From NCBI RefSeq assembly GCF_024362385.1, contig NZ_CP101466.1, forward strand, positions 1,364,001-1,428,000: a stretch of DNA of 64,000 bases, written 5' to 3'. The position numbers and the translations under genes were made by a program. The DNA is from Arthrobacter sp. DNA4. GTDB taxonomy: Bacteria; Actinomycetota; Actinomycetes; Actinomycetales; Micrococcaceae. How positions within the stretch are numbered: the stretch's first letter is position 1; every line of letters starts with the position of its first letter. Positions 18,565 through 28,321 of the stretch are shown here, piece after piece. The notes below the pieces were generated by a model. The model was given only the letters and a program-made list of their open reading frames with translations. It did no database searches and was not told where the DNA came from.

Positions 18565-20397
18565 TTGGCACACCTTCTTGGCGGCGAAAACCTCACGGTT
18601 TCCTACGCAACCCGCACCGTCCTGGACGGCATCACCCTGGGACTGGAGGAGGGGGACCGGATCGGCATGGTGGGCCGCAACGGTGACGGCAAGTCCACGC
18701 TGATGCGCCTGCTGGCCCTGCGCTCCACCCCGGACTCCGGCCGTGTCACCAAGCGTGGCGACGTCAACGTGGGGTACCTGGACCAGAGCGACGTGCTCGA
18801 CGGCGACCTGACGGTGGGTGCCGCGATCGTGGGTGACCAGGCGGACTACGAATGGGCCCGCAACCCCCGCATCCGGGAGATCATGGGCGGCCTGGTGTCC
18901 GACGTCGACTGGCACGCCAATGTCCACGCCCTCTCCGGCGGCCAGAAGCGGCGGGTGGCCCTGGCGAAGCTGCTCATCGAGGACCACGACGTCATCATGC
19001 TGGACGAACCCACCAACCACCTCGACGTCGAGGGCGTTGCCTGGCTGGCCCGGCACCTGAAGACGCGCTGGCGGCCAAACCAGGGCGCCTTCCTGGTGGT
19101 GACCCACGACCGCTGGTTCCTCGACGAAGTCTGCACCAAGACCTGGGAGGTCCATGACGGGATCGTGGACCCCTTCGAAGGCGGTTACGCCGCCTACGTC
19201 CTGGCCCGTGCGGAACGGGACCGGATGGCATCAGTGGTGGAGGGTAAGCGCCAGCAACTGGTCAAGAAAGAACTCGCCTGGCTGCGCCGGGGTGCCCCTG
19301 CCCGGACCGCCAAGCCGAAGTTCCGGATCGAGGCAGCCAACGCGCTCATCGCCGACGTACCGGCTCCGCGTGACTCCATGGCGCTGAGTAAGATGGCCAC
19401 CGCCCGCCAGGGCAAGGACGTCCTTGACCTTGAGAATGTGTCCCTGAACTTCCAAGGCGGCGACGACGGCAGGAAGCTCTTCGACAACATCACCCTGCGC
19501 CTGGCCCCGGGGGAGCGCCTGGGCCTGGTGGGCGTCAACGGCGCCGGCAAGACCACCCTCCTCAAGCTGCTCAACGGCGAGATCACACCCGACGCCGGCC
19601 GGCTGAAGCGGGGAAAGACCGTGGTCACCGCGGTACTCACCCAGGAAGTCAAGGAGCTCGACGACGTCGCTGACCTGCGCGTGATCGAGGTCATTGAGCG
19701 GGAAAAGCGTTCCTTCAACGTGGGCGGCAAGGAATTCACGGTAAGCCAGCTGGTGGAGCAGCTCGGGTTCACCAACCAGAAGCAGTGGACGCCGGTGAAG
19801 GACCTCTCCGGCGGTGAGCGGCGCCGCCTGCAGCTCCTCCGGCTGCTGGTGGGCGAACCCAACGTGTTGATGCTCGACGAGCCCACCAACGACCTCGACA
19901 CCGATACCCTTGCCGCCGTCGAGGACGTCCTGGACGGCTGGCCGGGCACCCTGGTGGTGGTCAGCCACGACCGCTACCTGCTCGAACGGGTGACCGACCA
20001 CCAGATGGCACTGCTCGGCGACGGCAAGCTGCGTGGCCTGCCCGGGGGCGTGGACCAGTACCTTGAGCTGCGCGAGTCAGCCTTGGTAAGCTCAACCGTG
20101 ACCGGCGGCGGAAACCCGGTGACCAGCGCCGGGCAGGCGCAGGCTGCCGGGGGGACCGGCGCAGGCCCCTCCGAGGCCGAGAAGCGCGAGGCCCGCAAAA
20201 CCCTCAACAGGATCGAGCGGCAGCTCAAGAAGCTGGATCAAGAGGAGAAGAAGCTTCACGACGACATGGTGAAGACCACCGAGGCCGGCAACTTTGACAA
20301 GCTCGCCGACCAAAACAAGCAGCTCAAGGAGCTCACGGACGAAAAGGACGCTCTGGAAATGGAGTGGCTGGAGTCCTCAGAACTCCTCGGCGACTGA
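18565..20397 (+). CDS. ABC-F family ATPase (Uup-like)
   Basis: 610 residues from TTG 18565 (M-A-H-L-L-G-G-E-N-L). Two nucleotide-binding domains without membrane helices: Walker A GRNGDGKST and GVNGAGKTT, signatures LSGGQKRR and LSGGERRR, and Walker B VIMLDEPTNHLD and VLMLDEPTNDLD. After the second domain come a Gly/Ala linker and a coiled-coil tail (ARKTLNRIERQLKKLDQEEK), as in Uup. ABC-F proteins act on the ribosome; this one is probably a housekeeping translation factor, not a transporter. Resistance function cannot be inferred. Confidence 0.9.
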   Translation: MAHLLGGENLTVSYATRTVLDGITLGLEEGDRIGMVGRNGDGKSTLMRLLALRSTPDSGRVTKRGDVNVGYLDQSDVLDGDLTVGAAIVGDQADYEWARNPRIREIMGGLVSDVDWHANVHALSGGQKRRVALAKLLIEDHDVIMLDEPTNHLDVEGVAWLARHLKTRWRPNQGAFLVVTHDRWFLDEVCTKTWEVHDGIVDPFEGGYAAYVLARAERDRMASVVEGKRQQLVKKELAWLRRGAPARTAKPKFRIEAANALIADVPAPRDSMALSKMATARQGKDVLDLENVSLNFQGGDDGRKLFDNITLRLAPGERLGLVGVNGAGKTTLLKLLNGEITPDAGRLKRGKTVVTAVLTQEVKELDDVADLRVIEVIEREKRSFNVGGKEFTVSQLVEQLGFTNQKQWTPVKDLSGGERRRLQLLRLLVGEPNVLMLDEPTNDLDTDTLAAVEDVLDGWPGTLVVVSHDRYLLERVTDHQMALLGDGKLRGLPGGVDQYLELRESALVSSTVTGGGNPVTSAGQAQAAGGTGAGPSEAEKREARKTLNRIERQLKKLDQEEKKLHDDMVKTTEAGNFDKLADQNKQLKELTDEKDALEMEWLESSELLGD

Positions 20398-20425
20398 ACT
20401 CACCCTAGGTGCCGGAGCCAGCCCT

Positions 20426-20449
20426 TCGCCGCGGATGGAACCACGGCGA
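20426..20449. terminator. imperfect hairpin between convergent genes
   Basis: TCGCCGCGG and CCACGGCGA form a 9-bp stem with one mismatch and a 6-base loop in the 55-bp gap between the ABC-F stop and the tetR stop. Position supports a shared terminator. Confidence 0.45.
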
Positions 20450-20452
20450 GGC

Positions 20453-21079
20453 TTACGGCTCGGACTGCAGCTCCGGGTCCTTCTTGAGGCCGGTCAGGCC
20501 GTTCCAGGCGAGGTTGACCAGGTGCGCGGCAACGGTTTGCTTGTCGGGCTGGCGGCTGTCCTGCCACCATTGCCCCGTCATCGCCACCATGCCCACGAGC
20601 ATCTGGGCGTACATGGCGCCGTCTTCGCCGCTGAGGCCGCGGCGGGAGAATTCGTCGGAGAGGATGTGTTCGACGCGGGCGGTGACGTGGGACAGCAGGG
20701 TGGAGAAGGCGCCCTCGGGCTGTGAGGGCGGCGCGTCGCGCATCAGGATGCGGAAGCCCTCTGTGCGTTCCTCGATGTAGGTAAGCAGGGCCAGGGCGGC
20801 GCGTTCCACGAGGACGCGGGGCTTGGCTTCCTCGGTGAGGGCGGCGTTGACCGCGTCCAGCAGGATGTGGAATTCGCAGTCCACCACTTCCGTGTACAGG
20901 CCTTCCTTGGAACCGAAGTGTTCATAGATGACCGGTTTGGACACTCCCGCGCAGGCTGCAATCTCCTCGATGGTGGTCCCGTCCAGCCCGCGGACGGCGA
21001 AAAGGCCGCGGCCGACGTCGATCAGCTGGCTCCGGCGCTGCAGGCCAGTCATCCGCATCCGCGGAAGGTTGTTGCTCAC
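20453..21079 (-). CDS. TetR/AcrR family transcriptional regulator
   Basis: 208 residues from GTG 21079; GTG codons at 21097 and 21100 are alternatives, and the ribosome-binding site does not settle it. The N-terminal helix-turn-helix reads TTIEEIAACAGVSKPVIYEHFGSKEGLY, followed by a helical ligand-binding domain. Its position just upstream of glmU and divergent from the tRNA gene matches the TetR gene Rv1019 of M. tuberculosis, which lies between glmU and mfd. Ligand and targets are unknown; autoregulation through the divergent region is plausible. Confidence 0.9.
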   Translation of the reverse strand: MSNNLPRMRMTGLQRRSQLIDVGRGLFAVRGLDGTTIEEIAACAGVSKPVIYEHFGSKEGLYTEVVDCEFHILLDAVNAALTEEAKPRVLVERAALALLTYIEERTEGFRILMRDAPPSQPEGAFSTLLSHVTARVEHILSDEFSRRGLSGEDGAMYAQMLVGMVAMTGQWWQDSRQPDKQTVAAHLVNLAWNGLTGLKKDPELQSEP

Positions 21080-21213
21080 CTTCCCATCATGCCCCACCAC
21101 CGGCGGCGCTATTCAGCGGGGCGGGCGGGAGCGGAACGCCCCGTGTCGCGCGGGGCCCTGAACCCGTGGCAAAATAGGGACTTGTGCCCCGGGCCTTGAG
21201 TCCTCCGGCACGG

Positions 21214-21285
21214 TCCGCTCTGGTGTAACGGCAGCACCCCGGCCTTTGGAGCCGTGGAGTATAGGTTCGAATCCTATGGGCGGAA
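21214..21285 (+). tRNA. tRNA-Gln (anticodon TTG)
   Basis: A full cloverleaf can be drawn: acceptor TCCGCTC / GGGCGGA (one T-G pair), D arm with GGTGTAACGGC, anticodon loop CTTTGGA giving anticodon TTG, and the T arm TATAGGTTCGAATCCTATG. The first anticodon-stem pair is unpaired, as in other actinobacterial tRNA-Gln genes I recall. CCA is not encoded. It lies about 100 bp upstream of glmU, a common place for this tRNA in actinobacteria. Confidence 0.95.
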
Positions 21286-21388
21286 CTGCTGCGCGGGGCG
21301 CGATCATGAGGATGGCACCCGGTGCCCGGCGGCCTGGGCCGCCGGACGCCGCCAAGCGCCAGCACAACCAAGCAAGGAGAGCCCGTAC

Positions 21389-22867
21389 GTGATCCCCGAG
21401 AATGCCGGCCCGGCCGCTGTAATCGTTCTGGCAGCAGGCGCCGGTACCCGGATGAAGTCGCGTACCCCCAAGATCCTGCATGAAATCGGCGGCCTCTCCA
21501 TGGTGGGCCACGCCCTCCGGGCGGCCCGCAGCATAGCCCCCCAAAGGCTTGCAATTGTGGTGCGCCACGAACGCGACCTGGTGGCCGGCCACGTATCGGC
21601 CCTCGACCCGGACGCCGTCATTGTGGACCAGGACGACGTGCCCGGCACCGGCCGCGCCGTGGAAGCCGCCCTGCATGCCCTGCACGCGGATGAGGACCTG
21701 GCTGGAACCGTGGTGGTCACCTACGGTGACGTGCCCCTGCTGTCCGGCGACCTGCTGAAGGAACTCGTTGCCACCCACGAACGCGAAGGCAACGCCGTGA
21801 CGGTCCTCACGGCGGTCCTGGATGATGCCGCCGGCTATGGCCGTATCCTGCGCGGCGAGGACGGTTCCGTCACCGGCATCCGCGAACACAAGGACGCCTC
21901 CGAGGCCGAAAAACTGATCCGGGAAGTGAACTCCGGGATCTACGCCTTCGACGCCGCCGTGCTCCGCGAGGCGCTGGCCAAGGTGACCACCGACAACGCC
22001 CAGGGCGAGAAATACCTCACTGACGTGCTGGGACTCGCACGCGAGGCAGGTGGCCGCGTTGCCGCCGTCGTCACTGCTGACCGCTGGCAGGTGGAAGGCG
22101 CCAACGACCGCGTCCAGCTCGCAGCACTCGGCGCCGAGCTGAACCGCCGCACGGTGGAGGCCTGGATGCGTGCCGGCGTCACTGTCGTGGACCCCTCCAC
22201 CACCTGGATCGATTCCTCCGTCACGCTGGACGAGGACGTCCGGCTCCTGCCGAACACCCAGCTGCACGGCACCACCACGGTGGCCAGGGACGCCGTCGTT
22301 GGCCCCGACACTACCCTGACCGACGTCGAAGTCGGCGAGGGCGCCACGGTGGTCCGCACCCATGGCTCCGGCTCGGTGATCGGCCCGCGCGCCGCCGTCG
22401 GCCCCTTCACCTACCTTCGCCCCGGTACCGTCCTGGGCGAAAAGGGAAAGATCGGCGCCTTTTACGAAACCAAGAACGTCACCATCGGCCGTGGCTCCAA
22501 GCTGTCCCACCTGGGGTATGCCGGGGACGCCGAAATCGGCGAGGACACCAACATCGGCTGTGGCAACATCACGGCGAATTACGACGGCGAGAAGAAGCAC
22601 CGCACGGTGATCGGCTCGGGCGTCCGGACAGGCTCCAACACGGTCTTTGTTGCCCCGGTCACCGTGGGGGACGGCGCCTACAGCGGTGCCGGCGCGGTGA
22701 TCCGCAAAGACGTACCGGCCGGTGCCCTGGCGTTGAGCATCGCTGCACAGCGCAACACCGAAGGCTGGGTTCCGGCGCACCGCCCCGGAACCCGCTCCGC
22801 CGAACTGGCCCAGGCGGCCACCAATGACTCCTCAAGTACCCCGGCATCTACAGAAGAGGGCAAGTAA
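21389..22867 (+). CDS. glmU: bifunctional UDP-N-acetylglucosamine pyrophosphorylase / glucosamine-1-phosphate N-acetyltransferase
   Basis: 492 residues from GTG 21389, with AAGGAGA eight bases upstream; earlier in-frame starts would lie inside the tRNA. Makes UDP-GlcNAc for the cell wall. The N-terminal uridylyltransferase shows LAAGAGTRMKSRTPKILHEI; the C-terminal left-handed beta-helix acetyltransferase has hexapeptide repeats and the motif YETKNVTIGRGSK with NITANYDGEKKH. The C-terminal tail is Ala/Ser-rich. prs follows after 2 bases, so the two form an operon. Confidence 0.96.
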   Translation: MIPENAGPAAVIVLAAGAGTRMKSRTPKILHEIGGLSMVGHALRAARSIAPQRLAIVVRHERDLVAGHVSALDPDAVIVDQDDVPGTGRAVEAALHALHADEDLAGTVVVTYGDVPLLSGDLLKELVATHEREGNAVTVLTAVLDDAAGYGRILRGEDGSVTGIREHKDASEAEKLIREVNSGIYAFDAAVLREALAKVTTDNAQGEKYLTDVLGLAREAGGRVAAVVTADRWQVEGANDRVQLAALGAELNRRTVEAWMRAGVTVVDPSTTWIDSSVTLDEDVRLLPNTQLHGTTTVARDAVVGPDTTLTDVEVGEGATVVRTHGSGSVIGPRAAVGPFTYLRPGTVLGEKGKIGAFYETKNVTIGRGSKLSHLGYAGDAEIGEDTNIGCGNITANYDGEKKHRTVIGSGVRTGSNTVFVAPVTVGDGAYSGAGAVIRKDVPAGALALSIAAQRNTEGWVPAHRPGTRSAELAQAATNDSSSTPASTEEGK

Positions 22868-22869
22868 CA

Positions 22870-23850
22870 ATGAGCGAAATTACGGCGCACGGCGAGAAGA
22901 AGCTGGTGCTTGCCTCCGGGCGGGCCCATCCGGAGCTGGCCCGGGAAATCGCCAAGGAGCTCGGCACCGAACTCCTCCCGCTGGATGCCTACGACTTCGC
23001 GAACGGCGAGATCTACGTCCGTGCCGGTGAAAGTGTCCGCGGCACTGACGCCTTCGTGATCCAGGCGCACCCCGCACCGCTGAACAACCACCTCATGGAA
23101 CAGCTGATCATGATCGATTCGCTGAAGCGGGCTTCCGCCAAGCGGATCACCGTGGTGTCGCCGTTCTACCCGTATGCCCGCCAGGACAAGAAGGGCCGCG
23201 GCCGCGAGCCCATCTCCGCCCGGCTGGTGGCGGATCTCTACAAGACCGCCGGCGCAGACCGCATCATGAGCGTAGACCTGCACACCTCCCAGATCCAGGG
23301 CTTCTTCGACGGCCCGGTTGACCACCTGATGGCCATTCCGCTGCTGGCCGACTACATCCGGACCCGGGTGGGCTCGGACAACATCACCGTCGTATCGCCG
23401 GACACCGGCCGCGTCCGCGTCGCCGAACAGTGGGCCGAACGCCTGGGCGGCGCACCCCTTGCCTTCGTCCACAAGAGCCGCGACCTCACTGTCCCCAACC
23501 AGGCGGTCTCCAAGACCGTGGTGGGCCAGATCGAGGGGCGCACCTGCGTCCTGATCGACGACATGATCGACACCGGCGGAACCATCTCCGGAGCCGTCAC
23601 CGTCCTGAAGAACGCCGACGCCAAGGATGTCATCATCGCGGCCACCCACGCCGTCTTCTCCGACCCCGCCGCCCGCCGCCTCTCGGAGTCCGGCGCGCGC
23701 GAAGTGGTGGTCACCAACACGCTCCCGCTGGGTTCGTCACAGCGCTTCCCGCAGTTGACGGTCCTTTCGATCGCACCACTGATCGCCAGGGCCATCCGCG
23801 AGGTGTTCGACGACGGTTCGGTCACCAGCCTCTTCGACGGCAAGGCCTAA
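22870..23850 (+). CDS. prs: ribose-phosphate pyrophosphokinase
   Basis: 326 residues from ATG 22870. Makes PRPP from ribose 5-phosphate and ATP for nucleotide, His and Trp synthesis. Visible: the ATP-binding region PYARQDKKGRGREPISARLV, the divalent-metal site DLHTSQIQGFFD, and the PRPP loop VLIDDMIDTGGTI. Two bases separate it from glmU; a strong terminator follows. Confidence 0.96.
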   Translation: MSEITAHGEKKLVLASGRAHPELAREIAKELGTELLPLDAYDFANGEIYVRAGESVRGTDAFVIQAHPAPLNNHLMEQLIMIDSLKRASAKRITVVSPFYPYARQDKKGRGREPISARLVADLYKTAGADRIMSVDLHTSQIQGFFDGPVDHLMAIPLLADYIRTRVGSDNITVVSPDTGRVRVAEQWAERLGGAPLAFVHKSRDLTVPNQAVSKTVVGQIEGRTCVLIDDMIDTGGTISGAVTVLKNADAKDVIIAATHAVFSDPAARRLSESGAREVVVTNTLPLGSSQRFPQLTVLSIAPLIARAIREVFDDGSVTSLFDGKA

Positions 23851-23868
23851 GACAGTACTAAAACGAAA

Positions 23869-23892
23869 CCCCGCCGGCAGGAGCCGGCGGGG
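23869..23892 (+). terminator. terminator of the glmU-prs operon
   Basis: A 10-bp perfect stem (CCCCGCCGGC / GCCGGCGGGG) with loop AGGA, 18 bases after the prs stop. An A-rich run precedes it and no T-run follows. Confidence 0.75.
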
Positions 23893-24126
23893 TCTGGGCC
23901 CACGCCCTCAGGGGGCAGGTGGGGATTTAAGGAAATGGTCCCCGCACTGGTAGGCTTTTAGGCGATACCTTGGCGAGGGAGGGCATAGCCTCCGTTATCG
24001 ACTGGGTCTGCGTCCCTCCTGCGAGGGACTGCCTTCTTGAAGGGCCGCCTTCCGGCCGCCCGGCGTTGAAGGTCACACCAGACCTCCGCCCTTGCTGAAC
24101 CCCGTTTAGTCTTCAAGGAGATTTAC
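23893..24126 (+). promoter_or_regulatory. structured leader of rplY
   Basis: The 234 bases between the prs terminator and rplY contain no gene I can support. They hold at least two clean hairpins (GTCCCT-CCTGCG-AGGGAC at 24012-24029; GGCCG-CCTTC-CGGCC at 24043-24057) and end in a strong AAGGAG 7 bases before the rplY ATG. This could be an autoregulatory ribosomal-protein leader, but no known family is recognised. Confidence 0.35.
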
Positions 24127-24750
24127 ATGTCTGAGCAGAAGCTCGCAGCAGAACTGCGCACCGAATTCGGCAAGGGCTACGCCCGCCGCGCCCGGATGGC
24201 CAACCTGATCCCCGCCGTCATCTACGGCCACGGCGCAGACCCCATCCACGTGACCCTGCCGGCAAAGGCCACCACCCTGGCGGTCCGCACCCCCAACGCA
24301 CTGCTGTCCCTGGACATCAACGGCGAAGGCCACCTGGCCCTGGTCAAGGACGTCCAGCGCGATCCCGTAAAGCAGATCATCGAGCACATCGACCTCCTGA
24401 CCGTCCGCCAGGGCGAAAAGGTCACGGTTGACGTTCCGGTCCACGTTGAAGGCGAAACCGCCCCCGGCACCGTCCACAACCTGGAACTGACGGTCGTCTC
24501 CCTCGAGGCCGAGGCAACCCACCTGCCCACCGCCATCGAGGTCAGCATCGAAGGCCGCGCCGCCGGCGAGCACATCCACGCTTCCGACCTGGTCCTGCCC
24601 CAGGGCACCGTCCTCCTGACCGACGCCGAGGCACTCGTGGTGAACATCTCCGAGGCCGTCGAAATCGCCGAGGAAGGCGAAGAAACCGAAGCTGCCGCTG
24701 AAGGCGCAGCAGAGGAAGCTCCCGCAGTTGAAGAAGAAGCAGCCGAGTAA
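24127..24750 (+). CDS. rplY: 50S ribosomal protein L25 (CTC/TL5 form)
   Basis: 207 residues from ATG 24127 with AAGGAG upstream. Binds 5S rRNA. The N-terminal L25 domain (ELRTEFGKGYARRARMA, YGHGADPIHVTLPAK) is followed by the C-terminal TL5 domain and a strongly acidic Ala/Glu tail of about 40 residues, typical of actinobacterial L25. pth lies 120 bp downstream with a hairpin in between. The same neighbourhood exists in mycobacteria (rplY-pth). Confidence 0.96.
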   Translation: MSEQKLAAELRTEFGKGYARRARMANLIPAVIYGHGADPIHVTLPAKATTLAVRTPNALLSLDINGEGHLALVKDVQRDPVKQIIEHIDLLTVRQGEKVTVDVPVHVEGETAPGTVHNLELTVVSLEAEATHLPTAIEVSIEGRAAGEHIHASDLVLPQGTVLLTDAEALVVNISEAVEIAEEGEETEAAAEGAAEEAPAVEEEAAE

Positions 24751-24770
24751 CCACTCCGCCGTTTCCCGCC

Positions 24771-24798
24771 GTGGCCGGACCTCCAGGGGTCCGGCCAC
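24771..24798 (+). terminator. hairpin between rplY and pth
   Basis: A 10-bp perfect stem (GTGGCCGGAC / GTCCGGCCAC) with an 8-base loop, 20 bases after the rplY stop; it may terminate or attenuate transcription into pth. Confidence 0.65.
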
Positions 24799-24870
24799 TG
24801 CCATGTCCGCAGGCCGGCGTCCTTCCGGGCGCTGCCATCCTGTCCACACCGTCCCCCTAGGATTGATCCC

Positions 24871-25476
24871 ATGACAGACACCTGGCTGATCGTCGGCCTC
24901 GGCAACCCCGGCGCGCAGTACCAAGGCAACAGGCACAACGTGGGCCAGATGGTGCTCGATGAAATCGCGGACCGCATCGGGGCCGGCTTCAAGACCCATA
25001 AGGCCCGGGCCCAGGTCCTTGAAGGCCGGCTGGGCATTGGTGGGCCCCGGGTGGTCCTGGCGAAGCCGATGAGCTACATGAACGTTTCCGGTGGCCCGGT
25101 CTCCGCCCTTGCCAACTTCTATGGCATTGCCCCAGACCATGTGGTCGCGGTGCATGACGAGATCGATATCCCGTTCAACACGGTCAAACTCAAGCTCGGG
25201 GGCGGGGAAGGCGGCCACAACGGGTTGCGGGACATCTCCAAGGCGCTCGGCACCAAGGACTACTTGCGGGTCCGTGTCGGGGTGGGCCGTCCGCCCGGCA
25301 GGATGGACACCGCCGACTACGTACTGCGCGACTTTGGCACCGCGGAGCTCAAGGAACTGCCCTTCCTGCTGGACGACGCAGCCGATGCCGTAGAGTCCCT
25401 GCTCCGTGAGGGGCTCACCGCCGCCCAGCAGAAATTCCACCCTGCCAATGCGGCCTCACAACAGACAGAAACGTAA
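24871..25476 (+). CDS. pth: peptidyl-tRNA hydrolase
   Basis: 201 residues from ATG 24871. Releases tRNA from prematurely dropped peptidyl-tRNA. Conserved elements are all present: [20 protein letters not shown] with the catalytic His, [22 protein letters not shown] with the Asp, and [13 protein letters not shown]. Full family length. The downstream LuxR gene begins 109 bp later with its own ribosome-binding site. Confidence 0.96.
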   Translation: MTDTWLIVGLGNPGAQYQGNRHNVGQMVLDEIADRIGAGFKTHKARAQVLEGRLGIGGPRVVLAKPMSYMNVSGGPVSALANFYGIAPDHVVAVHDEIDIPFNTVKLKLGGGEGGHNGLRDISKALGTKDYLRVRVGVGRPPGRMDTADYVLRDFGTAELKELPFLLDDAADAVESLLREGLTAAQQKFHPANAASQQTET

Positions 25477-25585
25477 AAGTTCCCTCCGGCCCTGTTTCCG
25501 TGTCTGTGCCACAGGGTACTCTTCTTCCTATGCGGGGGAGCAATGGGGCTACATCCCGCTATTGCAGGATGTAGGGGAAAAGTTC

Positions 25586-28321
25586 ATGTCGATCGAGCCA
25601 CTCAGCTGGGGACGTGGGTCAACGCCGCAAGGTGACGGGCTGCCCACGCCGACTTCCGGGGCCCCGGAGGGCCAGCAATGGTCCATGCCTGCACGAAGCG
25701 CCAATCTCGACGCTGTCCGCACCGCCCTGACCAGCGAAAACTCTCTGGGTGTTGTGATCACCGGCGGCAGGGGAGTGGGTAAGTCCTCCTTGGCCCGCGC
25801 AGCAGTGGCGGACCTCGGTCCTGACGTTTGGTCTTTGCAGCTCCGGAGCGGCCCTTCAGGCTCCACCACTCCGTACGGCTGCCTGTCGTTCCTGCTGGCC
25901 CGGCTGCCGCAGGCCTACATGGGGTCGCCCACCGCCATCCTGCGCGGCATCACCTCGCTTATCCGCAGCGACGCCGCCGGGCGGCCCTGCGTCATTACGC
26001 TGGACACTTCCACCAGCATCGACGACATGAGCGCCGGCGTGCTGCTCAACGTCCTGCTGACCGGTACGGCGAAAATTGTTGCCGTTGCCCCCAACTCCAG
26101 TGACTTTCCGGCGGATTTCCACTGGCTGCTCACAGACCGGAAGCTGACCGAAGTACGGCTCAGCAACCTCAACGAGCTGCAAACCAGGCAGGTCCTGCTG
26201 TCTCTGCTGGGCCACCGCGTCGCTTCCTCCCTGGTCAGCACCTACCACCAGATGGTGGGTGGAAATCCCTTGCTCCTCAAAGCCCTGGTCACCGAACAGC
26301 AGCTCTCCGGAAACCTTGTCCTGTCTGACTCCGTCTGGACGCTGCGGGACAAGGTGGTCCTCGACGGCGCTGCCAGCCTCGATGACATCGTCCGTTCCCG
26401 GTGGTCGCGGGAAACACCGGAAACCCGGGAAGTCATCGAGATGCTCTCCTGTGCCCGGCGGGTGGAGCTCTCCAGCCTTACCGCCATTTACGGCGCGGAC
26501 GTGGTCGCGGACATGGAAGACGGCGGACTGCTGGAGATCGATGACTCCGAGCACCGCTGGGTGTCGCTGCGGGAGAAATACATCGGGGACGTCGTCAGGA
26601 CCTGGCTGAGCATTTCCCGCCGGCGGGAGCTTCGCAACGTGTTGCTGGGCGGCCGGGAGCCGGATCCGGCAGCCATGACGGTGGAAGAACTGATGTCCTT
26701 TGCCGCCTGGACCCACGAGTGCGAGGCCGAGCTGGCGCCGGCGCTCGCGTTGGCGGCGGCCCAGGCTGCCGTCCAGCTCTTCGATCCCCGTTTTGCTTTG
26801 ACCTATGCGGAGATGGTGCAGAGGACCGACGCCGGATGGGCGTCCGCGCAGCGGCAAAAGGCCGCGGCGTATCTGCAGTTGGACCTGCCGGTCCAGGCCC
26901 TCTCCGCACTGGAGGATATCTCCCAGCCAGAACTTGAGGCCCTGGACTTTGAGGAATATGCCCAGGTGGTTGCCGCCAAAGCGCGGGTCATGCGCTCCCT
27001 TCCGGAGCAGGCGGCCAAGATCCCGGAACTGCTGGCCTCCGCCCGGGAACGGCTGGGCCGGACGGCCCAGGGGTTGTCCTGGCCTGAACCGGCCGCGGTG
27101 GCAGTGAACCGCATCTCCCTGAGCGAATTCGAATACCGGGCCCATACCGGTGAGCACGCTGCCATGATCCCCGCGCTCGAACGCGCGGCCGATCCTGCCG
27201 TCAACCCTGACACGGAGTTCCGGCTCCAGTCCGCGATCACCTTGATGAGCGCTCTCGCGCTGACCGGTCGCGAGATGGACGCCCTGGGCCTCATGCGCCA
27301 GCTCGGCGGCCAGCTCACCGACGCCTCGCACATCGTCGGCCTCCGTGAGCGTTACACCAGGGAGGCTTACTTCGTCCTGCTGGTGGCGGGCCAGTGGCGG
27401 CGCTGCATCGATCTCCTCACCCCCTTCAGCACAGGCCAGCCCCACCGGCTGCCGTACCGCAGCGCCGCCACCGAACTCGCGGCCGGGGTGGCCTTTGCTT
27501 TTTCCGGCCGCGGCGAGGCCGCCCTGGAGCCCTTGATCTCCGCTGCAGCCCAGCTGGAGCTGCAACCGGTCCAGGCGGCGCTGCGGACCGCGTACGCGGC
27601 CACGGCCCTGGCTTATGCGCAGACCGGCAATGCGGCGTTCGCCCGCAAGTACCTCACCAAACTGCAACGCACTTCCGGCAAGGCAGGATTCGCCACGGAA
27701 AGCATCATCGAATTCTGTGCGCTGGTCGCCGGGCGCTGGCTGGGGGACTCGGAAGCGGTGGCCGTCCTCAAGCAGGGGGCCCGCCGTAACCTGGAGGCGG
27801 GCAGGCACACTATCGCCGGCATCTACCTGCTGGCAGCAACCGTGAACGGCAGCGACACCGACTTCCGTCTTCTGGAGGACATCGCCGGTCACCGGCAGGG
27901 CCCGCTGGCGGAAGTGTCACGGCTGATCGCCGTCGGAAGCAGGACAAAGGACGCCAAGGCCCTGCTCGCCGGCGGCGAACTCGCCGCCACGCTCGAACTC
28001 GATGCCGTGGAAGCGCGGTGCATGGCACTTGCGGTGGATTTCGCCCGCCAGGAGGGGGACGCCCTCTCTGCGCGAACGGCGCAGGCACGGTTGGACATCC
28101 TGGCCGCCACAGTGTCCAACCTGCCCATCGTGCCCAGCAGTGGGAGCCCGCTGCTGACCAGCCGGGAACGGCAAATTGCCCGAATGGTAAGCCGCGGCGC
28201 GTCAAACCGCGACATCGCCATGGAAATGGGTGTGTCAGTCCGCACCGTTGAAGGCCACCTGTACCAGGTCTTCACTAAGCTGGGCGTGACTTCAAGGGGT
28301 GATCTGACTGGACTCGTCTAA
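25586..28321 (+). CDS. large LuxR-family regulator with N-terminal P-loop ATPase domain
   Basis: 911 residues from ATG 25586, chosen because AGGGGA lies about 8 bases upstream; earlier in-frame starts fall inside pth. A STAND-type ATPase region carries Walker A GGRGVGKSS near residue 60 and an acidic ITLDTS Walker B-like segment; a long helical, Ala-rich central part resembles TPR repeats. The C-terminal LuxR HTH is LLTSRERQIARMVSRGASNRDIAMEMGVSVRTVEGHLYQ in pieces of the GerE fold. Resembles LAL/MalT-type regulators. Effector unknown. The next gene encodes the same architecture and is immediately adjacent, probably co-transcribed. Confidence 0.87.
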   Translation: MSIEPLSWGRGSTPQGDGLPTPTSGAPEGQQWSMPARSANLDAVRTALTSENSLGVVITGGRGVGKSSLARAAVADLGPDVWSLQLRSGPSGSTTPYGCLSFLLARLPQAYMGSPTAILRGITSLIRSDAAGRPCVITLDTSTSIDDMSAGVLLNVLLTGTAKIVAVAPNSSDFPADFHWLLTDRKLTEVRLSNLNELQTRQVLLSLLGHRVASSLVSTYHQMVGGNPLLLKALVTEQQLSGNLVLSDSVWTLRDKVVLDGAASLDDIVRSRWSRETPETREVIEMLSCARRVELSSLTAIYGADVVADMEDGGLLEIDDSEHRWVSLREKYIGDVVRTWLSISRRRELRNVLLGGREPDPAAMTVEELMSFAAWTHECEAELAPALALAAAQAAVQLFDPRFALTYAEMVQRTDAGWASAQRQKAAAYLQLDLPVQALSALEDISQPELEALDFEEYAQVVAAKARVMRSLPEQAAKIPELLASARERLGRTAQGLSWPEPAAVAVNRISLSEFEYRAHTGEHAAMIPALERAADPAVNPDTEFRLQSAITLMSALALTGREMDALGLMRQLGGQLTDASHIVGLRERYTREAYFVLLVAGQWRRCIDLLTPFSTGQPHRLPYRSAATELAAGVAFAFSGRGEAALEPLISAAAQLELQPVQAALRTAYAATALAYAQTGNAAFARKYLTKLQRTSGKAGFATESIIEFCALVAGRWLGDSEAVAVLKQGARRNLEAGRHTIAGIYLLAATVNGSDTDFRLLEDIAGHRQGPLAEVSRLIAVGSRTKDAKALLAGGELAATLELDAVEARCMALAVDFARQEGDALSARTAQARLDILAATVSNLPIVPSSGSPLLTSRERQIARMVSRGASNRDIAMEMGVSVRTVEGHLYQVFTKLGVTSRGDLTGLV

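Noticed and set aside
21254..21388. Longer N-terminus for GlmU
   Set aside because: It would start inside tRNA-Gln and has no similarity to GlmU; AAGGAGA before GTG 21389 marks the start.
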